22,323 nt of DNA from Apostichopus parvimensis (GCA_000934455.1 KN883511.1:36753-59075), one strand, 5' to 3'. Shown: positions 9,522 to 19,542, counted from the first letter of the stretch. The notes: a model not told the origin generated them from the letters alone. Numbers and translations: made by a program.

Positions 9522-9525
9522 TTTT
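9522..9525 (+). terminator. RNA polymerase III terminator of tRNA-Gln
   Basis: A TTTT run begins five bases after the tRNA 3' end, as expected for Pol III termination. Confidence 0.75.
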
Positions 9526-11493
9526 GCGCGGTTCCTTGTTTTGTTTACGCTTTTTCTTGTAATTTGAAAAAAAGTGTATACCTATTTCAACAAGGACTTG
9601 AATCAAATATGCAGTTTCTTTGCACGCGGATACTATTCCAAGTACAGGAAAAAGCTATTATTGAAGCAAATTGCCCAAAGAAAGATTTCAGATGAGAAAA
9701 TGGGAGGGTATGTGGTATCAGAACAATTGGTGACAACGAGACGCTGTGAAAATCATTGCTAAGTCTGACAAGTGTGACACTTATATACTTTGCCCTGAAC
9801 CACATAACTTCTTAAACAACGTCCACTAACCAAAGTGGGGAGGGGGGGTTCTTAACTTCTTTTGAAGTACATATTGCTAAAGAAAACTTTAGTTTGTGAC
9901 CTTTGAACTCACCGAAGCACACCATACAAAAGTAGGCCGCACACACATTAAATTTGAAATTCACAACATGTGTGGTTTTATGAGTTCGTGACGCAATATT
10001 CTTATATATATATATTCTGACGCAAGATTTCACAAGTCAATTCGTGACCTGGAAACATTGACCTACATCTAATAAGCATTAAAAGAACATTTTCCCCCAT
10101 TAATCACTGTATGTAATTAAGGTATTTAATGTTAGTGGCGTAACCAGCCCTTTTCGTCGCAGTTGGGTAGGGACTGATGGAGAGGGGGGGGGGGGGGGGG
10201 CGGGCAGGTAAGGAGTTGCAGCAAAGAGTAAACGAGGGCATTCGTTGTAAGCACCTTTCAATTAAGTTAATGGTGGAGATGATCATGATTTACACTTACC
10301 CTTTGCTGATTTGGGGGCAATCGAGGCCGGAGAAGGGGAAGAGTTTTACCTGAGGGGGATATCTCTCTCGTCCCATCCAAATTTATGTCAAGATTGTACC
10401 CGCTTCCCCGCAGTTTTCAAATCCCTTCTTTTTATGCAAGATATTATATTGAATCTTCTCCATATATTATGGCAACACTATATTACCAGAATCCTTTGTT
10501 CACTGCAAATAGATTTCTCAGGGAGGCGCAATGAAAGCTGTTATTGATTTTATACAATTTTAGTGGTAAACATATTCTGTGTTTGGACAATAATATCCTA
10601 CTTCAGACACCTGATTTTATTCATATTTCTGTATTCCAAGCTACCCATATTCCCTTTCACCCACCCTGCTTGCATTTGTAACATTGACTGGTAACATCAT
10701 CAACCTATGAATTCAGTTACAAACTAATAGTTACTATCAAGTGTGTTCCTTTGGGTAGAGGGAGGTGGTGCCGCGTGGTGGGTGGAATTCAAACTAGTTA
10801 CGTTGCTTTATACGTCGGTATGATGTACCAAGCTCAAACAGATGCCTTGAAAGAAGAACTCACTCTTTTATTCCATTTAGAAATATTTATTTTCATGAAT
10901 TCAAAAGATACATTATTCCTCTTTTTGAGGATATATTAATTTCTAAATTGTTCATATTATAGCATATCCACATTCCATCCATCACAGCTGTCAACATATG
11001 AACGGTCGCACACGTCACTGTCCAACTGAACGCGACCCGACTCAACCAGGGGCGCATGGGTTGTACACCCTCCTACCCCTCCCCAACTGACAGACAGGTA
11101 AACAACCCACTAAACAGTCGAAATTCATCAACATTGTTTCAACAATTTTGATATTTCATTTTTTTCTGCATCTAAGCACCCTCCGCTTTATCATAATTTT
11201 CTCAAAGACGGGCCACCCCTTCCATTAGATCCCTCCCTGGCCGACACAACATCTTATCCCCCCCCCCCCCCCCCCCCACACACACACATTACCTGACGAC
11301 AACCGTGGATAGTCGCGGGCAGTGTGCTTAGTCGATATTATACGATATTCAAGATTTAGGCAGCTTTTAGTCGATTCAGCTTCAAGCGTCTCGACGTAAC
11401 ATGTTAAGTCGGTCAGATTGGCATGCAGTAGTCGACAGTCCTGCATTATTTAGTTTGCGACGGTTCACAAATACAAGATACAACTGTAGTAAA
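9526..11493. other. Gene-poor stretch with homopolymer runs and an orphan transposon end
   Basis: I see no supported gene. It holds a transposon-end-like TAGTGGCGTAACCAG at 10133-10147, a G run at 10184-10200 and a 20-base C run at 11258-11277 followed by CA repeats. Open frames on both strands are short, unconserved in appearance and partly made of the homopolymers. Confidence 0.5.
10133..10147. mobile_element. Orphan hAT-like terminal inverted repeat
   Basis: TAGTGGCGTAACCAG differs at two positions from the CAGTGGCGTAGCCAG end of the intact elements in this window. It is also followed within 40 bp by a long G run. No matching opposite end was found, so this is probably a truncated copy. 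Confidence 0.35.
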
Positions 11494-12280
11494 GTGTCAA
11501 CCAGTTGCGTAGTCAGCATTCTATTGTTAGGGGGCAAGATTTTTCTTAAGGGGACAACCCCGTGATGGTTGGTGGTAGGAATTACCAAGAAATATATGTA
11601 TTAATGGGCACCTCGTCTGCACAAATACACATCCAATGGTTAGGCCTAGGTCTATGTGAGATATGAAATTGAATATAATGATCTTTCAACTCCATCGTTT
11701 CGAAATACGCTATAGGGGCATATGGTTTAAAAAATAACAGTAATGCAGCGTGTGTAAATGAATAAATAATTCCGCACATAATGAATATAATGAATAAATT
11801 AGCTACTCTAATTCACTACATGGCCAGATTTCCACACAAACAAGTTTCACTAGGCCTATAGGGCCGGCCTATACGTGCAGTGAAAATTCTCAACGAGTGG
11901 CATCATTGGTCGCTGAAAATGCATATGGGTTGCTAACGCTAGTTTGTAATGGTTATACAACCGGCCAAATTATTGGCGCTTGTTCTGTAGGACGATATTG
12001 ATCAACGGTCTCCGTATGTGGGTATGATGACGGCCCAAAATGTGTTATTTCTCGGTCTGATTACCAAGTTCTGACCTTATATGAAGTATGAACATGAGCC
12101 CTGAGGTATGAATACTTGTGATTAGAACTCGAAAAAATGTAAAAAAGAAGTATTTTGAATACATCATTGGATTTCATTGGCGGGGGGGGGGGGGGGGGGG
12201 GCAAGACTGTAGCACAAAGCAAATTTTTGGGGGGCATTGCCCCCCCCCGGCCCCCCTCTGGCTACGCCACTGGTGTCAAC
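11494..12280. mobile_element. hAT-like non-autonomous element, long copy (with target-site duplication)
   Basis: The element spans 11502-12272 (771 bp). Its ends CAGTTGCGTAGTCAG and CTGGCTACGCCACTG form 15-bp terminal inverted repeats with two mismatches. It is flanked by a perfect 8-bp direct repeat, GTGTCAAC, at 11494-11501 and 12273-12280. Eight-base target duplications and CAG-starting ends are features of the hAT superfamily. No transposase frame is present. Long G and C runs lie just inside the ends. It is the inverted relative of the element at 13997-14393 but carries about 360 bp more internally (about 11640-11999). Confidence 0.9.
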
Positions 12281-13988
12281 AGACGTAAGCCCAATCACGG
12301 GGAAATCCTTCTGTGTGTGACCACAGTGAGCACAGGTCGTAAAGAGAATACAGACGTTTAATATGCCCTCATCATGCAGTTTGTTCAGTGCGGAGCCAGT
12401 CGTATGTAGGTCAATGCAGTGGCGTGCACAGGATTTCCAAGATGGGGGCCTTCTGTAGAAGGCCCAGAGGCGAATGAAGGATTGTTATAAGGGGTGGGGG
12501 GCGTTGTTCTGAGGTCACTGAAGACGAATCCTATGAAGCGAGTGGGGGGGGGGGCTATATGTGTTCTACGCTAGAAAGAACTTTTCAAAAACTTAGACAC
12601 CAATAGTGCATGAAGCATATTTATACTCAGATAACTTATAGGCCTATATATGCAGCCCGCAACGCAAGTGTTGCTAATAAATACTTTGATAAGGTTGTTA
12701 TGGTTATTTCAATCAGTAACTACTACAATTTCTACAATTTCTCGAACCCATTTGGGAGGTGGATGTTACAAAATTCCAGTTTTCTAGTTGTAGGCATCCA
12801 CGCAAAGGAGGCCCTGCAACGGACAACGTAAGGCCCCTGTTAATCTATGTTGAGAACACAACCACGAAGCGCAACGGTGTACATGTGAAGTGACGATAAG
12901 TGAATACAATGTGTATAAGTAAATAAGTAAAACTGTCCATAAATCCTTTTCAGTTCTTCAAATAATTCATTATGATAAATTAGTCAGAACTCCAACATAT
13001 AAACCATTAAAACAGTCTGGTCCTCTGGGAGGCATTCTGAAAATCTCTCCCAATTTCGGTTCTCAACTCAGGTCACGTGAGGTATTTTAGCCAAAGATCT
13101 CATATTTTGTTGACGGTACCAAGCTTGTCTGACTATCTTTTATTGGTAGGAGATTAAAAAGCTTCCTTCTTGTCTTGCAAAGAGATTAAAAGCTTCCATC
13201 GTGTCACTTACATAGTGTTTATTCTATATAAATAAAATAAAAAACATTGCGATTTTCCGAACGTCTTTTAGGCAAACTAGATTGAGGTACCATCATCAAA
13301 TCCTGAAAAGACACTGTCGTAAGGAAACACCAACTCTTCTGAAATGATAAAAGAAAAGATGAAAATGGAATAATCGAATCTTTTTTTTTATATTCATTTA
13401 GTGAACAGAACAAAAGCACTAAGTTAAAGCCATTATTTTGCATTGCATTTAATAATTTGGATTATTGCCAACATATACCTAACAACTTCGAGTGTTTTTA
13501 GCTTTATAGTATCAGGTACTCATAATTCTCGAGTTAACCGTTTGAGCCAATGCATGTATTATCGTGTCACACTAACTGAGTGCAATTTTTTTCTTACTTG
13601 AAATCTCAAACATCCCCCCCCCCCCTCTCGCGTCCGATAGTGAAGTGTTTATTTCGGCATTAATCTTTTACCACACAGGGCATTTTGCAAAGAATTTTCG
13701 ATAGTGATAAAAAGGCCTATTCATTTCCACCCCCCCTCCCCTCCCACCCTCCCACCAATACCACCTTGCACATAATGTCTAATGATACCATTATAATGGA
13801 CATGACTTGAAATAATAAGAAATAATTTTCCATAGACTTTTGTTTAGTGCACTACCAGCTACATTTTTGGTGCATCACATAGGAATAAGTCTATCATAAC
13901 TTTCATAAGAACAAATTCAATAACGTAACACAAAGATCCGAGTTTCTTTGTTGCATATAAAGTCAAATGGGCGGATCCAGTTTGAGAC
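12281..13988. other. Gene-free stretch between the two hAT-like elements
   Basis: No supported gene. It contains an orphan end CAGTGGCGTGCACAGG at 12417-12432 with a G-rich tail, a G run near 12545, a C run near 13614-13625, a C/T-rich block near 13731-13757, and a lone 'gcggatccag' end at 13971-13980. Open frames here are short and of biased composition. Confidence 0.5.
12417..12432. mobile_element. Orphan DNA-transposon end
   Basis: CAGTGGCGTGCACAGG shares CAGTGGCGT with the intact hAT-like ends and is followed by G-rich sequence, as those are. No inverse partner occurs to the right within the window, so the element is truncated or its other end has decayed. Confidence 0.35.
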
Positions 13989-14401
13989 CTACAGTACAGT
14001 GGCGTAGCCAGAGGGGGGGGGGGCAACATTTGCTTTGTGCTACAGTCTTGCCCCCCCCCCCAATGAAATCCAGGGATGTATTCCAAATACTTTTTCTTTT
14101 ACATTTTTTCGAGCTCTAATCACAAGTATTCATACCTCAGGGCTCATGTTCATACTTCATATAAGGTCAGAACTTGGTAATCAGACCGAGATATTACACA
14201 TTTTGGGCCTTCGTCATACCCACATACGGAGATCGTTGATCTGGACCATTGGATGTGTATTTGCGCAGACGAGGTGCCCATTAATACATATATTTCTTGG
14301 TAATTCCTACCATCAACTTATCACGGGGTTTCCCCCCCCCTTAAGAAAAATCTTGCCCCCCCCCCTAAAAATAGAATGCTGGCTACGCCACTGCTACAGT
14401 A
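13989..14401. mobile_element. hAT-like non-autonomous element, short copy (with target-site duplication)
   Basis: The element spans 13997-14393 (397 bp) with perfect 15-bp inverted ends CAGTGGCGTAGCCAG and CTGGCTACGCCACTG. It is flanked by a perfect 8-bp duplication, CTACAGTA, at 13989-13996 and 14394-14401. It has no coding capacity. It matches the long copy in inverse orientation over both flanking parts; the middle 360 bp of that copy are replaced here by about four bases. Open frames across it are made of transposon sequence and are not genes. Confidence 0.93.
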
Positions 14402-15015
14402 TTTGTTGAGAGGAAAGAGAGGGCGCTAAACAACAACATGAGTTTGCTAAAACAGGAGGTGTATTTATTGGAATAAGTTAGTAGACTTTGCGGACAGGAG
14501 TTCCGTACCTTTTAGCGGTGTTTTCATATATATCGTATTTCATATATTTCTCGGTATATCTAATTACGATACCTAAATAGATACTTGTCTCCTGGTCCCT
14601 CTCTTTCGAGAATTGCTGAATCCGAAACGGATCGAGGCGGATGTATTTCAAGTGTGTTTATAACATGTTTGATAGGATTGGACACATTGCAAATTTAATA
14701 GGGGAAAATATGAAATCACGTTTATAAATATATGGTATAATAAGACAAGTTGGGAATTTCCCCCATGCACCAGTTCAAAGTACTAGCCTTTTTACGGTGG
14801 CGCTATATAACCAGTAGAATGTGATCATTAAAAAAGCAATAAACAATAGAATAATTTTGAAATTAAGTATAGATGAGGCATATGTGACGCCTACTCCACT
14901 GCTTCGAGTGGCACGGTACGGTGTGAAGGTGCATGATTGTATGGACATGGTGCTCGTTTCAGAGTTTTCGGCAAACGTTTATTGACATTTCACTCATTAA
15001 TAGTTTACACATTCC
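14402..15015. other. Gene-free stretch
   Basis: I see nothing supportable here: no conserved frame, no tRNA, no bounded repeat. Confidence 0.5.
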
Positions 15016-15289
15016 CAGGTGCGGATCCAGAGGATTTGTGGGATGTACGCCTCACCACTTTAAACTCCCCACCCCCCCCCAACCCCGCCACAAACAAAGA
15101 TAAAAGTACTTATATGTGCCACTGTGCATGTAAATCCGATATAGACTTTATTTATTCACCATACCACGTCGAAACTTGTAAGTTTTCGTCTGAGGCGGGG
15201 AGGGGGACCCCGCACCCCCTATATGGGCTTCGGCTTTAACGATATTAGGGCCACAACCCCTACCATTTAAAATTATGGATCCGCTCCTG
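15016..15289. mobile_element. Short inverted-repeat (MITE-like) element
   Basis: The ends CAGGTGCGGATCCA and TGGATCCGCTCCTG are inverted repeats matching at 13 of 14 positions and enclose 274 bp without coding capacity. C-rich and G-rich runs lie inside. I could not find a clean 8-bp target duplication (flanks cacattcc and aatccctt), so either the flanks have mutated or the borders are slightly off. The end sequence resembles GCGGATCCAG-type DNA transposons known from many animals; assigning it to hAT is inference. Confidence 0.6.
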
Positions 15290-15419
15290 AATCCCTTCGA
15301 TGTATGCATCTGACATGATACAAACTTGTATAAACCTTAAAGAACGTGGGAGGTAGAGGAGGGGTGGGGGTGTGGGTTTGGTCGACGGTAAATGTCGGTG
15401 AAACTGAAATGAAAATATG

Positions 15420-15601
15420 TTATATTTTTGTACCTCTCTCTATGTCACATTTGATATCGGCTGCATCGGACGCAGCGTCCCCGTAACACAATGCACGATC
15501 TAACTCGCATGCGTTTGGGTAGGCTTTGAAGTCTCCGTTAGGTAGTTCACCGCAGACAGGATGAAAGTTTGCATTGCAAAGAAAGGAGCAGCTCGTCTCT
15601 C
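15420..15601 (-). CDS. Kazal-domain exon
   Basis: Acceptor GTTTTACAG at 15610-15602. The frame starts with two bases completing Gly25, then ETSCSFLC, and runs through the sixth Cys (IKC) to a stop at 15420. The whole six-cysteine domain is in one exon, as is usual for Kazal domains bounded by phase-1 introns. If the GT at 15433-15432 is used as donor, the exon is 15601-15434 (168 nt, phase 1 on both sides). Confidence 0.8.
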
Positions 15602-17498
15602 CTGTAAAACAATGAAAAACAAGTAGTAAACGTAGGTATGGCAGCTTGACGTTAACTTTCAAAAGTTTCATGGACCAGGTTTATATAGGGAACACTTTAG
15701 GAGTATATGGACGCAAACGAGCTAGCGAAATAGGAAAATATAGTGGTGTCACCAGACATTTGGAAGTGAGAAGGGGGTATGGCACATCAACATTTGGAGG
15801 GGGCACCAAAAAGCTGTGGCGTGTCTGCAGCGCGAAGCCATGTCGGCCGGTGGGCTCCAGGGTCCCTTCATATGGTGCCCGGTGAAGGTCAAGGGGTAAG
15901 GGAGGCGTTTGGGTTCCATCGCTTCTAGAACTAGTCAGTAAAAGTCAAAGAGTTGTGTATATTTGGGTCTAGGAAATGGCTAATATCATTGGGGTGACAG
16001 GTGGTGACCGAGCCTCCCCCCCCCCTTCCCCCGCCTTAAGCGACTCCGCTGCCACTACCAAGTTCATCCACGTATTATACCGAAAATTTCTTCTCTCGGA
16101 AAGCAGCCTGAGAATGAAAGTGACAGAGGCGTGACTTTGAGTGGTTACCAAATAATTGCTCCGCCATTCAAACCCCCTATGTTAGTTTCTTATTTTATCT
16201 GTTCTCACTCTCATTGTATGAAAGTGAAGATGTCTTAAAGTCGGTTTAAAGTTGGAAACCTAATATTACAGTGTGACCTACACAGAGGAAAATAAATGCA
16301 ATAAAGAATGTGAATTGTTTTATTATATCTCAAATATTCCCAGAGGAAGCATCCCATCTCCCTTGTCCAACTATCTAAATATGCTTTTGTAATCAATATC
16401 CTGATGATGGAATTGATCATAAGGACTGAATCGGAAAGTGTATCAGATTAAGACGTTTATGAAGTCATCACTCATGCATCAAAATTACCACTATACACAT
16501 ATGATTTATTAGGCATACCTCACAAGAATGGAATCATTTCCTATACAGTTAATTACTTGACCTGAACATTTCCTGACAGAAAACGACTTTGGACTTCATT
16601 AAAATCCTAATTATGGTCGTCGAACCGAGAGATTGAGGACCTTGGTATCCTCTCCACACCAAAACTAAAAGATGTTAGTCACTGCATGGTACACAAATAG
16701 AGTTGAACGAATAGATTACATGATTGCGCATGACCGCAGCTTGTACAAAACTATCCAATCACGGCTGTAGATTTGGCCGTCTGGTAAACTTTTCTGGACT
16801 TGTCTTTAATTAGTCTGTTTCAAAAGCTCCCGTTATAAAGTGAACCATTAGGTGACTTACAAACTGAATTCATAATCGTATATTATTATTATGCATGCAT
16901 GGCAGTCGAAGCGTTGGGCTGTAAAACAACCAGTTAACATTTCCCTCCTCACCTGAAGTAACTATTGTTAGCACCTTTAATGTTTATGATTAACCTTACA
17001 CATGTACCCCACTCAATCCCCAGCCCTACACCAACTATTTTCTCAGAGCATCATGAGCAATCTATCCATTTCCCGATAGGAAAATCATATTCTTTAAATA
17101 ATCGAAACTCCTCACTGGATGTTACAGTCTATGGAATCCAACTGGCACTCCATAATAAAGATTTAACAGAGTATGATTGAAAACACTTTTCGGTGACAAT
17201 ATCATATAGTTAGGCCTATATGTGGCACATACTTATGCTGTACAAGTTTATGCAGTGTAAAGTAAAATCAGTGACTGGCAAGCCTTAATCGATACCGTCT
17301 TCTTAACTGCGAATATTCTAAAATGGTGTATCGCTTACCTTATGTATCAGTTTCTGAAGAAAAGCCCTATCAAATATAATAGGCTTGCGGGAACTTCAGT
17401 ATTCTAACGTATGGCTAAACATAAGTTACACTCCACGTAAGAAATCTTATAATCTGAATGGTTATGGAAATAACTATAGAATAAATATACTATATTAT

Positions 17499-17545
<47 letters not shown>

Positions 17546-18201
17546 TAATGGTAATAGTAAAAAAAGTGCTAGTAATTAAGGACAGTTTTCGGAATCGCTG
17601 ATCTTGTAGGAAACCGATCGGTAATAACCACTGCTTTCTTAATTGGTATAGTCTTTTCTCAAAAGTTCTATTTACTATATGTAGATATACCTGTAGGCTA
17701 AATATGAGAACATTAAAATACCTTTGTCATACTAATCCCACATGTATAATGAGACAACTTTACTCCTTTCCCTCAGCGGAAATTTACGTTGCTCGATAAT
17801 CGAAAAATTCGCTCAGCATATATTTCAGACTGAAATCAATCGCTCGCCGTTTTATCTTCAGATTTTACCCATTTTTTTCTCCCCTACATCTCATCCCATC
17901 TATAATACCTCATCTCGCTATATACCGCCATTAGTATCTAACTTATAGTAAACTTGCATAAATAAATCATCTAGTTTGAACTTACCAAACGGCATTCCAA
18001 GTACTGTGACACTTATAAAACTTATAAAACTAATCCCATCTGTAACACCTCGTCTCTCTTTCTATACCGCTCATATTATCTAACTTATAGTAAACATGCA
18101 TAAAATAAATCATTTAGTTTGAACTTACCAAACGGCATTCCAAGTACTGTGACACTTATAAAACACAGTTCCAAGAGTAAAATGACTTGCCTAGAAAACA
18201 T
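15420..18201 (-). CDS. Secreted single-domain Kazal protein (two exons, 84 residues)
   Basis: Exons 18201-18129 and 15601-15420 join in phase 1 (G|GA) to an 84-residue frame ending in TAA at 15422-15420. Residues 1-24 form a signal peptide: MFSRQ, a hydrophobic core VILLLELCFISVTVLG, then MPF. Residues 29-76 form a Kazal domain with all six cysteines: C29, C33, C41, C56, C63, C76, including C-x7-C before the third Cys and YPNACEL around the fourth. Kazal domains are serine-protease inhibitors; the position equivalent to P1 (second after C33) is Ala35, which would favour elastase-like targets or no inhibition. There are four extra residues between C41 and Tyr52 compared with classical Kazal inhibitors. 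A phase-1 donor-like GTACAA at 15433 could instead lead to further exons left of 15434, giving a longer multi-domain protein. Specific family unknown. Confidence 0.7.
17501..17542. repeat. (TAA)n microsatellite
   Basis: About 14 nearly perfect TAA units. On the plus strand it translates to a poly-Asn run inside a spurious open frame. Confidence 0.92.
17893..18031. repeat. Tandem duplication, copy A (copies end of Kazal signal exon and its donor)
   Basis: Matches 18033-18174 at an offset of 140-143 bp. The block 'gaacttaccaaacggcattc' and the following 'caagtactgtgacacttata' are identical in both copies. Copy A carries the last codons of the signal exon and the GTAAGTTC donor but lacks the ATG and hydrophobic codons, so it cannot serve as a full signal exon. 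Confidence 0.85.
18033..18174. repeat. Tandem duplication, copy B (overlaps the real signal exon)
   Basis: Partner of 17893-18031. Its right part is the 3' part of the Kazal signal exon and its left part is the first bases of the intron. Substitutions between copies are concentrated in the intronic left portion; the exon-derived part is unchanged over about 40 bases. Confidence 0.85.
18129..18201 (-). CDS. Signal-peptide exon of the Kazal gene
   Basis: The ATG at 18201-18199 opens 24 codons plus one base, ending ATGCCGTTTG|GTAAGT. A short polar start (MFSRQ) followed by about 16 mostly hydrophobic residues fits a secretion signal. The phase-1 donor matches the phase-1 acceptor of the Kazal exon exactly. 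The exon is below the size ORF finders report. I cannot exclude chance, but the donor, phase, hydrophobic core and upstream TATA box agree. Confidence 0.65.
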
Positions 18202-18297
18202 TGTGGCTTAGAGTCCTTCAGCTAACAGTCTCGATACCAAACCAAAAACAGAACAATTCGCTGACGATTATAAATGTTATGATGGTGACGATGTTCG

Positions 18298-18362
18298 CTT
18301 TATATGATTATGAGCTGACCACCTGTGTGATATAACAGCTATATATGTTTTCCCTTCATTGG
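18298..18362 (-). promoter_or_regulatory. Candidate TATA and CCAAT boxes of the Kazal gene
   Basis: On the minus strand TATAAAG occurs at 18304-18298, about 100 bases before the ATG. That would put the start of transcription near 18270 and leave a 5' UTR of about 70 bases. A CCAAT box (GGCCAATG) sits at 18362-18358, about 55 bases further upstream, a usual spacing. Both motifs are short, so this is suggestive only. Confidence 0.4.
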
Positions 18363-18757
18363 CCGGAATCGATCTGAATCATACCTCTCAGTGCGACCTC
18401 GATTTTAATATGTTCCGAGATGTATAAAACACGCGAAGACTATTACGGAGGAAGTCAGGCGAAGTATACTCACAATGTGATTAACATAAAACACCGAGAA
18501 GTTAATAAAGTTTGAACCATCACAGTTGAAGCGTCATGGCACTATAAAATGAATGAAAATAAATCCAACATGAGAAGAAAAGAAGTAAAAAAAAAAAAAA
18601 AGGATTTTTTTACGAGTTGCTATTCTGACGTCACGACTCTGTATTTGGGCATATCAAATAATCCAGACCGCGGTGTCAACACTAACGTGAAATAGTTATT
18701 TACATGTTTTGATCTTTTGACATTGGAAGGATATCACAAAGAAAACAAATTTTTCAG

Positions 18758-18951
18758 AAAATATCGGTAAGAAGAATCAGAGTAAAATTTCCTCTAAAAC
18801 TGCAAACCAGAGGGTAAAAGGTGAAAAGGTCAAAAAGGGAACGCCCGAAGTAAACCTGAACGCTGATGAAAGTTCGGATATTAAGAGCACAAAGAAAATA
18901 GAGTCGGTCCCACAGCCGGAACCAGTAGTCTTCTTACAGTATACCAGCTAA
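18758..18951 (+). other. Candidate splice-bounded open frame, Lys/Ser-rich, unknown
   Basis: After the acceptor-like TTTTTCAG (18750-18757) a frame stays open for 64 codons to TAA at 18949-18951; the same frame is open from 18721. The translation is Lys-, Ser- and Glu-rich, with GEKVKKGTPEVNLNADESSD in the middle and a Pro/Val end. No in-frame ATG exists, so it would have to be a terminal exon. I do not recognise it, and A-rich sequence often gives such frames by chance. Confidence 0.22.
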
Positions 18952-19389
18952 CATACTGTTTGGATTATCTTTCACCTTTCTTCCCTTTGAATTGCATGTA
19001 CTGTCCAATGAAGAGAGTACGGTGGTCCGGAAGGGACAGACCAGTTGAAGACTTTGCGTGTTAATATAGCACGACAACATATCGAAAATACGATATTTTG
19101 TCTAATTGATTAGTTACGCTTTATGCTGTCTTGGCAGAAACTACCATTTCGTCGAGTTGCTGCGTTGAGCGTAACTTGAAATCACGGCGAAAAGGTTATA
19201 TTTGGTCGAATTGACATGTTACGTTAAAACGTGAAATCATGACGAAAATGATATGGATTGACGAGTTTCTGCGATGCACGTGATCTGACAATTTCGATTA
19301 TATTCGTCAAGATTAAACATGAGTGTAACTCGGTGAAGAAAGTACAAATTTGTCTCTTTCTACACGAACACGTTAAGACTACAACTTAC

Positions 19390-19542
19390 CTGTCCCTTCA
19401 AAGCCACCTTATAGAGTAGGGCCCAGTGACAAACTAGACGCACCCAGACAGCAGAGAGAAGAGGCTCACTGAAATGCCATAAATTCTCTTGGTTGTGTGG
19501 ATCGAGAGTTTCCAACACAACGGTAAAACAATTCACTATATA
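19390..19542 (-). other. Candidate exon with strong donor, unknown
   Basis: The minus-strand frame is open for 51 codons (after a TAA at 19545-19543) and ends exactly at a consensus donor, CAG|GTAAGT. It has no ATG. The last part, from an acceptor-like TTTCAG at 19474-19469 to the donor (79 nt), translates to EPLLSAVWVRLVCHWALLYK and then VALKGQ. It is not recognised; it could be an exon of an upstream gene, a leader exon of the Kazal gene, or chance. I found no partner exon. Confidence 0.25.

Larger units (their letters stand above)
15602..18128 (-). other. Intron of the Kazal gene
   Basis: A 2527-bp intron with consensus ends (GTAAGT ... TTTTACAG). It holds a C run near 16017-16027, an AAT microsatellite at 17501-17542, a decayed duplicate of the signal exon's end at 17893-18031, and a further strong but isolated donor (AAG|GTAAGC) at 17339. 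The stretch from about 15640 to 16150 has biased G-rich sequence without a definable element. Confidence 0.6.

Noticed and set aside
13859..14409. Open frames of 75 and 124 codons on opposite strands
   Set aside because: They lie in or across the short hAT-like element and its G/C runs; no protein features.
15646..15885. Plus-strand 79-codon frame opposite the Kazal intron
   Set aside because: No recognisable domain; a composition effect of G-rich DNA next to the Kazal exon.
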